Shown in pieces: positions 1 through 7,804 of a DNA stretch of 36,773 nt. The position numbers and the translations under genes are program-made. The notes beneath the pieces are model-generated. The model saw only the letters and a program-made list of their open reading frames with translations, was not told the DNA's origin and ran no database searches. The stretch is taken from positions 1 to 36,773 of the forward strand of contig DFEQ01000059.1 in NCBI GenBank assembly GCA_002368735.1. Direction: 5' to 3'. This stretch comes from Christensenella sp. UBA3798 (GTDB lineage Bacteria > Bacillota > Clostridia > Christensenellales > CAG-1252). Within the stretch, counting starts at the first letter, position 1; each line of letters opens with the position of its first letter.

Positions 1-741
1 GACGAGTGCGGCAGGGAGAGCTATCGCGATAAATGATGTCAATGCTCCCGCCGCAATGCGCATACCCGTCACGGGGAGAGACGCCTGGACGAGTTGTTTG
101 GTTCCCGTCGGCTTGGCGAGGCGCCCACCCTTTATAAAGTATAAGGTCAAGAGTATCGCCATTACGGCGTAATCGGTCACGGTAAAGGCGATGGTGAGGG
201 CTACGTCATCCGACAGAGTGACAAAGGCGCTCGAAAGCAGGGTCAGACACGCGACGACCTTGATGACCTCTTCTAAGAGTTCCGTTACGCTGTAATCAAA
301 GTATCGCCCTTTGCCCATAAAGTAGCCGCGCAATAGTTGATAGAGCATCGTGCTGACGAGTGCGGGCAGAATGATGTAAAACAGCCTTACGCACCTGCCG
401 TCCGAGAAAACGAGGGTCAGTTTGTCACGGAATAGAACGGCGCCGCCGATGAGAAAGAGTGTGAGCCCGAGGGTTAGCGCCAAAGCCCCCGTCATCACGC
501 CGTCAAGCTCCTTTTCTCGCCCTTGGGCGGTCAGAGCCGCCGTCTTGCGTGAGAGCATCAGGGGGACGCCCGAGCCCGCTATCGTACAAAACAGGGCAAA
601 GACGGACGCCGCCATCTGAAACAAGCCGAGTACTTCGGCGCCCACTCGCCGTGACAGGTATATTTTGAAGAAAAAAGACGTGAGCCTCGTCACGATAGAG
701 AATATCATGATGAGCAATGTGCTTCTCTTAAACGACTTCAT
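1..741 (-). CDS. SpoVB/MATE-like polysaccharide or lipid flippase, partial (3' end beyond the window)
   Basis: The minus strand is open for 247 codons from an ATG at 741 to the window edge with no stop, so the C-terminus is missing. The ATG follows an AGAGGAAG ribosome binding site. The protein begins MKSFKRSTLLIMIFSIVTRL and continues with LGLFQMAASVFALFCTIAGS and GVPLMLSRK, the pattern of the first helices of oligosaccharide flippases of the SpoVB/MurJ-like MOP superfamily, including the conserved glycine-proline step. Several hydrophobic segments follow, and a LLRGYFMGKG loop is typical of SpoVB-type proteins. Family members flip lipid-linked sugars across the membrane and take part in cell wall or spore cortex synthesis; the exact substrate cannot be told here. 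It lies downstream of the large surface protein gene on the same strand but beyond that gene's terminator. Confidence 0.8.
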   Translation of the reverse strand, partial: MKSFKRSTLLIMIFSIVTRLTSFFFKIYLSRRVGAEVLGLFQMAASVFALFCTIAGSGVPLMLSRKTAALTAQGREKELDGVMTGALALTLGLTLFLIGGAVLFRDKLTLVFSDGRCVRLFYIILPALVSTMLYQLLRGYFMGKGRYFDYSVTELLEEVIKVVACLTLLSSAFVTLSDDVALTIAFTVTDYAVMAILLTLYFIKGGRLAKPTGTKQLVQASLPVTGMRIAAGALTSFIAIALPAALV

Positions 742-763
742 ACTTCCTCTCGAAAAACAGAAT

Positions 764-797
764 AGTATAGTATATTTTGTCGAGCGCACTTTTATAA
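764..797 (-). promoter_or_regulatory. Candidate promoter of the flippase gene
   Basis: On the minus strand a TATACT -10 box (769-774) lies 17 bases downstream of a weak TTATAA -35 (792-797). A second overlapping TATACT is at 764-769. The site lies between the upstream gene's terminator and the flippase start. The -35 matches consensus at only three positions, so this is tentative. Confidence 0.3.
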
Positions 798-799
798 GC

Positions 800-842
800 T
801 TGATGAAAAGAAAAAGCACACCGACCGAGGCCGATGTGCTTT
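800..842 (-). terminator. Rho-independent terminator after the large surface protein gene
   Basis: An 8-bp stem AAAGCACA/TGTGCTTT (813-820 with 835-842) is followed on the minus strand by a T-rich run (TTTTTCTTTT). It lies about 25 bases past the stop codon at 868 and separates the surface protein gene from the flippase. Confidence 0.8.
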
Positions 843-867
843 ACTCGTTTTGTTGTCGTCCGAAAGG

Positions 868-3800
868 TTAGTCTTTGAACTCGTCGCGGGCGCTGCCTGT
901 CTTCGTAGCGGTATCGTTGGCGCTTTCCGACTTTTTGTTGTTTCTGTCGTAATCGGCTTTCTTCTGCTCGCTCGAAGCTGCCTTGGGACGGCGATACTTC
1001 TTGATGAGCCACACCACGATGACCGCGATCAGGACAACTGCGATGGCGATAGAGGTGATGTAGGTCCACAAGAGAGTGGTGTTGAGGCTGCTGCCGGGCT
1101 CTTCTTCGTCCTTATCCTTCTCTTCGTCGTCCTTGTCGTCGGTGCTTTCCGCATCCTTTTCAAGGACGGTGACCTTGTTGTTCGCGCGGTAGGCGAGGCT
1201 CTCTGCGGTCAGGATCTTCTCGCCGTTTGCGTCAAGGACATATTCGTCGTTCTCATCCTTCTCGTAGGTCTCGCTGAGCTCCTTTGCGTCGTTGTATTCG
1301 TTCTCGGTGATCTTGGAAAGGCTCACGTTGTCGATGAAGAGATAGCCCTTCATCTTGCCGGCGTCGGTATTCTCGCCGAGCTGGAAGTAGAGGCTTGCGG
1401 AAACGGAGGAATCCTTCTCGTTCTTGTAATAGAAGGTCAACTTCTGCCACTTGTTTTCGATGCTGTTGCCGTCCTTGTCGTACTCGGTATTCACCTCAAA
1501 GGTCATTGGTTCATCCGAGATGGAGACGTAGACCTTAGCATAGGAATCCTTGGCGATTTTGGCGGTACGCACGTATACCGAGAACTTATAGCAGGAGTCG
1601 GAAGACAAGGAGAGCGACTTGTAGTAGCTCTGATAGGTATCCTTGCGGTTGTTGATAAGGAGCAGGTAGTCGCCCACTTCCGCGCCGTCCGTCATGCCCG
1701 TCGAATCAAAGATGTAGGAAGCGGAAAGGGAGCTGTCTTCGTCAAGGACAACCTCGGTGGTGCCGTCCTCTTTGGTGACGGTGTTATAGATGCCGAGATT
1801 GTTCTTGCCCGCAGAGGTGGTGTATGCGTAGCGGTCTTTGGCAATGATACCCGAGACCAATTCGTCGCTGTTCTTGCTGTTGCTGTTGGTGCCGGTGAAG
1901 CCGTTGGGGCTCACTGCCGTCTCACCTGCGCTGTCATTGTCGAAGGTGACGGTGGTGAAGGTCGCACGATCCTCCTCTGCGGTGGCGAGGTACTCGTCCT
2001 CTTCGATGGATACGTAGGAGAAGCTGTCGAAGAGCAGGGTGCCGCTGTACTCAGTGTCACCGTCGCCTTTCACGCCGTAATAGAGCTCGAAGTAGGCGGA
2101 AACCGAGGACATGCCCGTCTCGACGTAGAAGTTATATTCGACCCAACCGTCGGCGAGGTTGACTTCCTTCTTGGTGATTTTGGTATCGGTAGATGTGGTC
2201 GTGACGTACACCTGACCGATCGCGCCGCCGATCGCCTTTGCGTAACACTTGAAGTGATAGAAGGAGTTTGCGGAGAGCGATATGTCGCTGCTCTTGACTG
2301 CGGGCTTATCGGTCACGTCATTGGTGGTCTTGCCATTCACGACGGTGTTCTTCAGCTTGATGCCCGTTACGCCCGCGCGGGTGGTGATCATAAGGAGGTT
2401 GGGCGCGCCGAAACCAACGTTCTTCGCGGCGGTCTTGTCAGAAACGGATGCGGACCACTGATCGTAGATCGCGTCCTTTGTCAAGCCGAACTGCGCGAGG
2501 TAGGCGTCGGAAGCGTTAATGTTGATGATACCCGCGATGAGGTCGTTGAGCTCCTTCTCATCCACCTTGATCTTGACGGTATATTCGGTCGCGGGAAGGG
2601 TGTTGGAGCTCTTCCATTTGACCCTGCCGGTGATAGCGTTGATGTCAAACACGTTGCTCCACTCCGTCTCGCTGTTGTAGGTCTTGTCAATCGTGCCGGT
2701 GACCTTTATCTCGGTGATGGTCTTGCCCACGATGTCGGCGGTAAAGTCGGCGTTATCGTTGTCGCCGCTCTCCACCTTGGTGATGTGGTAGGTGTCTTCG
2801 AGCCAGCCCTCCGTCACCTTGATCTTGACGTCGAAGGTGCCTACGGCAAAGGTGTTACCGCTCTTCCAGGCGACTTTGCCCGTCTCGGCGTTGATGTCAA
2901 AGACAGCGTTCCAATCGGTCGCGTTTTCAAAGGTCTTTTCGTAGTTGCCGGTGATGGTGATGGTGGTGATGGTCTTGCCTTGGATGGCGGCGTCGAAGTG
3001 ATCATTCTCATTTTCGCCGCTCTCCACCTTGGTGATGTGATAGGTGTCATCCAGCCATTCGCCTTCCACCTTGGTGGTGCCGTATTTCTTGTCAACGTTG
3101 TTGGTCCAGCTTTCAATGGCGCCGGTAAGGTTGCCGTTGCCGTCCTTGTCGGTCATCGCCACGAAACCGGTCTCGTCGTCAAAGGTGGTGTCCTTCCTCT
3201 TGTAAATGTTGAAGTTACCGTTGGAAACGGTAGAATCGTATGGATCGTAATCGGGATTGTAATCGGGATCACTTGAAGTCCGCTTTGTCGCATAGTCCTT
3301 GGAAGCAGAGTAGGTGGAAGAAGAGGAAGTGTTCGACTCATAGTCCGTGTAGGTGATCTGCTCCATATTGATGTTCGCGATGAGGAAGGCGCCCTTCTGG
3401 TAAGAGGAGGGATCGTACTGAGTGCCGGAACCGTTGCTGATCACGATGCGAACTTCGTGCGACTGGTCGGAGTTGTCGACCGAAGTGGGCATTTCGCCCG
3501 TCAAATAGAAGCAGTACTCAACATAGTTGTTGGTCGCTTCGTTCTCGTATTTTGCGGTATTGACGGTGAAAGAGGAGATCTCCTTGTCCTCGTCGGTCAC
3601 CAGCTTCAGCGTGACGTTCTTGTCCTCGGCGATGCCGATAGTCTTGATCCAAACGGAGATGCGGTAGGAGAGAGATTTCTCTATCTTGTAGGTATTTTTG
3701 GTCTTGACCTCGTAGGCGCTGGGGATAACGTTGTTGACGATGAGCACGCGGTCAAAAGTGTAGGGGTAGGAAGGATTCTCGTCGATGCCGAACTTCTCCT

Positions 3801-5424
3801 TCCAATCGGTGTTTTCGTTGGCGAAGTCCTCGGCAGTGATGACATCGGCGATCACGTCCACGCCCATCTTGACTTTGACGTCCTTCACCGCGCCCATCTC
3901 AAGGGCGGTGGGAAGACCTGTTTCTTCATCGAGAGCAGTGAAGCTTTCGTTAACGATGAGCTTATCGTTCTCGGTCTTGAGGTCGACGAACTCAACGTAG
4001 GAGACGTATTCCGTCTCAAAGGAACCCGCCTTGGCTTCGTACTCGCCGGTGACGGTGGCGCGATTTGCGTCGCTGACCGACTGCAAGGGGGTGATGGTCA
4101 GGTCGTCAAAGTACACTCTGCCTTGCGTCAAGGTGTCGTTTGCCTTGTCGTTGCCGATCCAAAGCTGAATATTGAACTCCTCCGCGCGGAACTGGTTGCC
4201 GAGCACGTAGAAAGTGACTTTCGCCCAACCGTTGTTGGTTTCGTTGCCCGTCATATTGACGACGGCGGACTCGTACTTATCGGTGCCTTTCAGTACTACG
4301 CGCGCGCCTTTTTTGGCGTCGGACTCTGCGGTAACGATCGCTTTGACCCAAACGGAGATCTCATAAAGGGTCGAGCGATCGATGGATATCTTGTTGTTGG
4401 AATTGAAGTAGCCGGCGGTCGGGGAGTAGGCTGCGGAAGTCTCGTTCTTGATGATCGCCATCACGTAACTGTCGGTCGCGCCTGCGGGAACGCCGGGGTT
4501 GGAGCCGTAGTTCTCTTCTACGGTCTTCCAGCTCTCCTCGTCGGTGGAGATAACGCCGGTAAAGCGGTCGCTGGTCGGCACTGCCTTGCCCGCAACGTTG
4601 TCACCGTCTTTCCATGTCCAAGCGACGGGAGTTTTCAGGGCGGTGTCGGTGGAGCTGAAGGTGTAATAATTGAATTCACCGTCGGGGTAGAGCATGGACG
4701 CCTTCTTGACGGTAGCGCTCTCGGTAGCGTCGGTGTAATCTTTCTTGGTGATCTTCTTCGCAACGACGTCGTCAAAGAAGGCATAGCCTTTGACCTTCTG
4801 GTCGTCGTAGCCGAGCGAAAGTCTGACGGTGATCGTGGAATCGATGCAGGGGGACTGCACGTAGAACGTGTAGGTCGTAAATGCGTCGGTCGCGTTGATC
4901 TTGTCAAACATCGCAAACTCGTTATTGTTGGAGATGCGAATGGAAGCGCCGTGATCCGCGTCCACGTTGACGACTTTGACCTTGACGGAAACGGAGTAGT
5001 ACGCGTATGCCGTGGTGGAGAAGCTGTTGGTGTAGCCGTAGACGTTCTCCTCCTTATTGTAGATCATCAGCACCTTGTTAGCCGTTACCGTGCCGTACGG
5101 ATTGGCGAGGTCGCCCCAAGTGGCGCGATTGGCGTCATAGTCCGCGCCGGTGTCGATGATGCCCGCCACCTTGTTGTCGCTGTTAGTCTCGCTGGAAGTG
5201 TAGCTGGACCAACTCGAATGGGAGTAGGGCTGAGCGCTGCCACTCGTAAATTCTGAAAAGTCGCCGTTGCTAACCAAGGATTCAAAATCGGTCTTGGTCT
5301 CCTCGGCGGCTTCCACGGGCTCTTCATCGGTATTGTTGCAGGCAAAAGCCGTCAACGCGACCGCAATGCAGAGCAGGAACACAAGAAGCAAAATCAGATA
5401 GGTCTTAAAAGTTGATTTTTTCAT
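868..5424 (-). CDS. Giant membrane-anchored surface protein with five carbohydrate-binding-like jelly-roll modules
   Basis: 1518 residues. Residues 1-29 form a signal peptide ending in a lipobox-like LTAFAC (Cys29; Phe at -2 is unusual). Five modules follow the same plan, an N-G-D/N-F type opening, a Y-x-I/F-S-V-W/Y-V/I-K strand and a closing F-x-D-D/N strand: about 48-225, 245-448, 485-692, 733-1142 (interrupted) and 1158-1375. This layout resembles galactose-binding or CBM4/9-type folds, which bind glycans outside the cell; no catalytic domain is visible. A tandem 84-residue repeat occupies 790-957. Residues 1421-1443 are very acidic, 1451-1474 form a transmembrane helix, and a basic-polar tail follows. 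The gene has its own promoter and terminator, and GGAGATG lies just upstream of the ATG. The modular reading is by eye; ligand unknown. Confidence 0.85.
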   Translation of the reverse strand: MKKSTFKTYLILLLVFLLCIAVALTAFACNNTDEEPVEAAEETKTDFESLVSNGDFSEFTSGSAQPYSHSSWSSYTSSETNSDNKVAGIIDTGADYDANRATWGDLANPYGTVTANKVLMIYNKEENVYGYTNSFSTTAYAYYSVSVKVKVVNVDADHGASIRISNNNEFAMFDKINATDAFTTYTFYVQSPCIDSTITVRLSLGYDDQKVKGYAFFDDVVAKKITKKDYTDATESATVKKASMLYPDGEFNYYTFSSTDTALKTPVAWTWKDGDNVAGKAVPTSDRFTGVISTDEESWKTVEENYGSNPGVPAGATDSYVMAIIKNETSAAYSPTAGYFNSNNKISIDRSTLYEISVWVKAIVTAESDAKKGARVVLKGTDKYESAVVNMTGNETNNGWAKVTFYVLGNQFRAEEFNIQLWIGNDKANDTLTQGRVYFDDLTITPLQSVSDANRATVTGEYEAKAGSFETEYVSYVEFVDLKTENDKLIVNESFTALDEETGLPTALEMGAVKDVKVKMGVDVIADVITAEDFANENTDWKEKFGIDENPSYPYTFDRVLIVNNVIPSAYEVKTKNTYKIEKSLSYRISVWIKTIGIAEDKNVTLKLVTDEDKEISSFTVNTAKYENEATNNYVEYCFYLTGEMPTSVDNSDQSHEVRIVISNGSGTQYDPSSYQKGAFLIANINMEQITYTDYESNTSSSSTYSASKDYATKRTSSDPDYNPDYDPYDSTVSNGNFNIYKRKDTTFDDETGFVAMTDKDGNGNLTGAIESWTNNVDKKYGTTKVEGEWLDDTYHITKVESGENENDHFDAAIQGKTITTITITGNYEKTFENATDWNAVFDINAETGKVAWKSGNTFAVGTFDVKIKVTEGWLEDTYHITKVESGDNDNADFTADIVGKTITEIKVTGTIDKTYNSETEWSNVFDINAITGRVKWKSSNTLPATEYTVKIKVDEKELNDLIAGIININASDAYLAQFGLTKDAIYDQWSASVSDKTAAKNVGFGAPNLLMITTRAGVTGIKLKNTVVNGKTTNDVTDKPAVKSSDISLSANSFYHFKCYAKAIGGAIGQVYVTTTSTDTKITKKEVNLADGWVEYNFYVETGMSSVSAYFELYYGVKGDGDTEYSGTLLFDSFSYVSIEEDEYLATAEEDRATFTTVTFDNDSAGETAVSPNGFTGTNSNSKNSDELVSGIIAKDRYAYTTSAGKNNLGIYNTVTKEDGTTEVVLDEDSSLSASYIFDSTGMTDGAEVGDYLLLINNRKDTYQSYYKSLSLSSDSCYKFSVYVRTAKIAKDSYAKVYVSISDEPMTFEVNTEYDKDGNSIENKWQKLTFYYKNEKDSSVSASLYFQLGENTDAGKMKGYLFIDNVSLSKITENEYNDAKELSETYEKDENDEYVLDANGEKILTAESLAYRANNKVTVLEKDAESTDDKDDEEKDKDEEEPGSSLNTTLLWTYITSIAIAVVLIAVIVVWLIKKYRRPKAASSEQKKADYDRNNKKSESANDTATKTGSARDEFKD
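2554..3057 (-). repeat. In-frame tandem duplication (2 x 252 bp) inside the surface protein gene
   Basis: Two adjacent units encode residues 790-873 (bases 2806-3057) and 874-957 (2554-2805), each exactly 84 residues. Both begin with WLxDTYHITKVESG and contain VFDINA and a final VKIKV. By my count about 50 of 84 residues are identical. The fold is not one I recognise; beta-rich strands with alternating Thr/Ile/Val suggest a small immunoglobulin-like or similar extracellular domain. Confidence 0.85.
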
Positions 5425-5459
5425 TTAAACATCTCCGTTTAAAATTTATTTACCTAAAC

Positions 5460-5488
5460 ATTTTAATATATAACTATTAAATAAGCAA
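5460..5488 (-). promoter_or_regulatory. Promoter of the surface protein gene
   Basis: On the minus strand TTGCTT (5483-5488) and TAAAAT (5460-5465) are separated by exactly 17 bases in an AT-rich divergent intergenic region. The ribosome binding site and ATG follow about 35 bases downstream. Confidence 0.55.
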
Positions 5489-5565
5489 ACGATTTTTCCT
5501 ATTATATAAAATATAATTTCACGTCTTTCCCATTCTAAAGAATAGGTCGTAAACGAGGGAGAACA

Positions 5566-5949
5566 GTGGTGAAGAAAGGGGAGGTCGTGAAAAAAGTTGC
5601 GAAAAAGGCTGCGACGGTATTGCTCGGCGTGCTTGCCGGTGCGGCAAATATTCTTTTCGGAGGGGGAGGGGGGATGCTCGCCGTTCCCGCTTTGCAATAC
5701 GGTGCGGAGGTGGATGAGAAAAGGGCGCATGCAAGCGCGATCGAGGTGATGCTCCCTCTTTCCGTTGCTTCCGCCGTTGCTTACACGGTGCGCGGCGTTT
5801 GGGACGTCACGCTCGGACTGACGGTTTCCGCAGGGGCTGTAGTCGGCGGGGCAATCGGGGCGCTTCTTTTGAAGAAAGTTCCCAAAGGCGGATTGTCGCT
5901 CATCTTTTACGCCGTGATGGTGTACGCGGGGATAAGGTTTCTCGTATGA
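5566..5949 (+). CDS. TSUP (TauE/SafE) family permease, N-terminal half gene
   Basis: 127 residues, GTG start (5566, or the next GTG at 5569, both after AGGGAG). TSUP permeases export sulfite, sulfonates or related anions and are normally one chain of about 250 residues made of two similar halves. This protein matches one half: a glycine-rich NILFGGGGGMLAVPAL motif in the first helix pair, a conserved HASA segment, then two or three more helices ending in YAGIRFLV. The second half is the next gene, overlapping by an ATGA. The pair probably forms one heteromeric transporter. There is no frameshift-like extended homology across the junction: each half has its own complete start. Substrate unknown. 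Confidence 0.8.
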   Translation: MVKKGEVVKKVAKKAATVLLGVLAGAANILFGGGGGMLAVPALQYGAEVDEKRAHASAIEVMLPLSVASAVAYTVRGVWDVTLGLTVSAGAVVGGAIGALLLKKVPKGGLSLIFYAVMVYAGIRFLV

Positions 5950-6347
5950 GGATAGTTTGGTTACTATTGGCGGGGGTGGTCGGAGGCGTCCTCGGGGGAA
6001 TGGGGCTCGGCGGAGGCACGCTTCTCATTCCTATCTTGATATTTCTCCTCGACGTTCCCTATCCTCTTGCCGCGTGGGTGAACTTGGTCGCCTTCTTGCC
6101 CACGGCGCTCGTAGCGGGAGTGCTTCACGCCAAGAATAAGATGGTGGAATGGAGGCGTGTAGGCGTTCTCCTTGCGTTCGCCGCCGTCGGGGTTTTGATC
6201 GGCTTTTTCCTCGCTCCCGCCTTGTCCGAAACGGTGATTCGCCGCGCTTTCGGCATCTTCTTGATAGTTTTCGGTTCTTGTTCGCTTTTCTTTGTTTTTG
6301 TCGGATATTTCAAGAAAAAGCACGACAAACGAAACATATTACACTAA
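5946..6347 (+). CDS. TSUP (TauE/SafE) family permease, C-terminal half gene
   Basis: 133 residues from ATG 5946, which overlaps the previous stop (ATGA). The longer reading from 5799 lies inside the preceding gene and is not needed. It repeats the family signature as GGVLGGMGLGGGTLLIPIL followed by AAWVNLVAFLPTA and helices ending in a basic KKKHDKRN tail. Four transmembrane segments are evident. It is the partner of the upstream half-permease, and translational coupling suggests equal amounts. Substrate (sulfite, sulfoacetate, other anion) cannot be inferred. The neighbouring rnf operon begins 160 bases further on with its own likely promoter. Confidence 0.8.
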   Translation: MRIVWLLLAGVVGGVLGGMGLGGGTLLIPILIFLLDVPYPLAAWVNLVAFLPTALVAGVLHAKNKMVEWRRVGVLLAFAAVGVLIGFFLAPALSETVIRRAFGIFLIVFGSCSLFFVFVGYFKKKHDKRNILH

Positions 6348-6391
6348 TAGAATATTCTACAATGCACAATTCGTCGTTTCAGTGCGTTGAT

Positions 6392-6421
6392 TTGACGATT
6401 TTTTTAAAATATATCTGTAAA
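6392..6421 (+). promoter_or_regulatory. Candidate promoter of the rnf operon
   Basis: TTGACG (6392-6397) and TGTAAA (6416-6421) are separated by 18 bases in the AT-rich gap before rnfC. The -35 is near consensus, the -10 only fair. No terminator was found between the TSUP pair and rnfC, so read-through is possible. Confidence 0.35.
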
Positions 6422-6507
6422 ACCAACTATTATTTTTATTTTTTCTATTTACTTGTATGCACGTGTGTGTTAATATTTTAGATATAAAACGATATTGGGA
6501 GTTTCTC

Positions 6508-7800
6508 TTGAAATTTACGTTTCGACGCGGTATCCATCCCGCAGGCAACAAGAATATCACACAAGCCCTTCCTCTTACGGATTTCCCGACGCCCTCGGTC
6601 GTGTCGATACCTTTGTCACAACATATCGGTGCACCGGCGGTCAGCGTCGTTGCAGTGGGAGATGCTGTCAAGGTCGGCACTCTGATTGGCAAGGCAGGGG
6701 GCTTTGTTTCCGCAAACGTGTATTCCTCGGTCAGCGGTAAGGTCACGGATATCGTCACCACTCGCACCGCTATCGGGGCGCGCGTTCCGCACGTCGTTAT
6801 TGAAAACGACGGTCTGTATGAGGAGAGCTTTTTACCCCCTCTCGTTTCGCCCGACGCATCCGCTATCAAGGCGCGCGTTGCCGATGCGGGCATCGTGGGT
6901 ATGGGCGGCGCTACTTTCCCCACGCACGTCAAGTTATCGCCCAAGACGCCCGTTGACGTCTTGATAATCAACGCCGCAGAGTGTGAGCCTTACATCACGT
7001 GCGACTATCGCCTTTGTCTGGAGAAGACCGCCGAGATATTCAAGGGCGTCGAATATATGATGACGGCGCTCGGCGTATCAGAGGCATATATCGGCATCGA
7101 GGATAATAAGCCCGAGGCGATCAAGGCGCTTTCCGATCTCGCGGATGAACGCATCAAGGTCGTCCCTCTCGTGACCAAATATCCGCAGGGCGCCGAGAAA
7201 CAATTGATATATTCCATCACCGGCAGGGTCGTGCCCGAAGGAGTGCTTCCTTCCGACGTCGGCGCGGTGGTGGATAACGTACATACCGCTTTCGCCATTT
7301 ACGAAGCGGTGGAGCTGGGCAAGCCTTCCTTTATGCGGGCGATGACGGTGTCGGGTAAAGCGTGCACGCGCCCCGGCAATTATTGGGTACGTAACGGCGT
7401 GGGCTATAAGGATGTCGCCGACTACTGCGGCGAAACGCAAGAGGCAAAGAAGGTCATCAGCGGCGGCCCTATGATGGGCTTTGCGCAGACCGACCTTGCC
7501 CCCTCGACGGGTAAGGGTACTTCGTCGCTCCTCTTTTTGACGGAGGAAGAAGTCGCCTCGGGGGATAAACCCATCTCCGCCTGTATCAACTGCGCTTCCT
7601 GTGCCTCGCATTGTCCGATGCGTTTGATGCCGATGTTTATCGAGCGCGCCGTGGACGCGGAAGACGCCGCTTTGGCGAAGAAGTATCACGCGCTCAGCTG
7701 TCTGGAATGCGGCTGTTGCGCTTACGTATGTCCTGCGCGCCGTCCCCTTGTGACGGCGATGCGCCGCGCTAAGAAACTTATTAAGGAAAAGGGGGTATGA
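6508..7800 (+). CDS. rnfC: Rnf complex subunit C (NADH-binding, iron-sulfur)
   Basis: 430 residues from a TTG start at 6508, preceded by GGGAG with six bases of spacing; the protein then begins MKFTFRRGIHPAGNK, the usual RnfC N-terminus. An upstream in-frame ATG (6457) would add 17 residues unlike the family and has no good ribosome site. Features: GMGGATFPTHVKL nucleotide-binding glycine loop, NAAECEPYITCDYRL flavin-site motif, then two ferredoxin-like clusters CINCASCASHC and CLECGCCAYVC near the C-terminus. RnfC is the cytoplasmic subunit passing electrons from ferredoxin (via RnfB) to NAD+. It is first of six closely packed rnf genes. Confidence 0.97.
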   Translation: MKFTFRRGIHPAGNKNITQALPLTDFPTPSVVSIPLSQHIGAPAVSVVAVGDAVKVGTLIGKAGGFVSANVYSSVSGKVTDIVTTRTAIGARVPHVVIENDGLYEESFLPPLVSPDASAIKARVADAGIVGMGGATFPTHVKLSPKTPVDVLIINAAECEPYITCDYRLCLEKTAEIFKGVEYMMTALGVSEAYIGIEDNKPEAIKALSDLADERIKVVPLVTKYPQGAEKQLIYSITGRVVPEGVLPSDVGAVVDNVHTAFAIYEAVELGKPSFMRAMTVSGKACTRPGNYWVRNGVGYKDVADYCGETQEAKKVISGGPMMGFAQTDLAPSTGKGTSSLLFLTEEEVASGDKPISACINCASCASHCPMRLMPMFIERAVDAEDAALAKKYHALSCLECGCCAYVCPARRPLVTAMRRAKKLIKEKGV

Positions 7801-7804
7801 CGAA

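Noticed and set aside
850..3276. 808-codon plus-strand open frame opposite the surface protein gene
   Set aside because: The minus-strand protein has a signal peptide, repeated modules and a membrane anchor, whereas this frame gives a valine/glycine-rich product with no domain order or ribosome site. It is a shadow of codon bias.
3457..5256. 599-codon plus-strand open frame opposite the surface protein gene
   Set aside because: Same reason: low-complexity V/G/D-rich translation, antisense to a well-supported gene, no start signal.
6457..6507. Upstream ATG start for rnfC
   Set aside because: The added residues do not resemble RnfC, there is no ribosome site, and the TTG at 6508 has GGGAG at good spacing followed by the family N-terminus.
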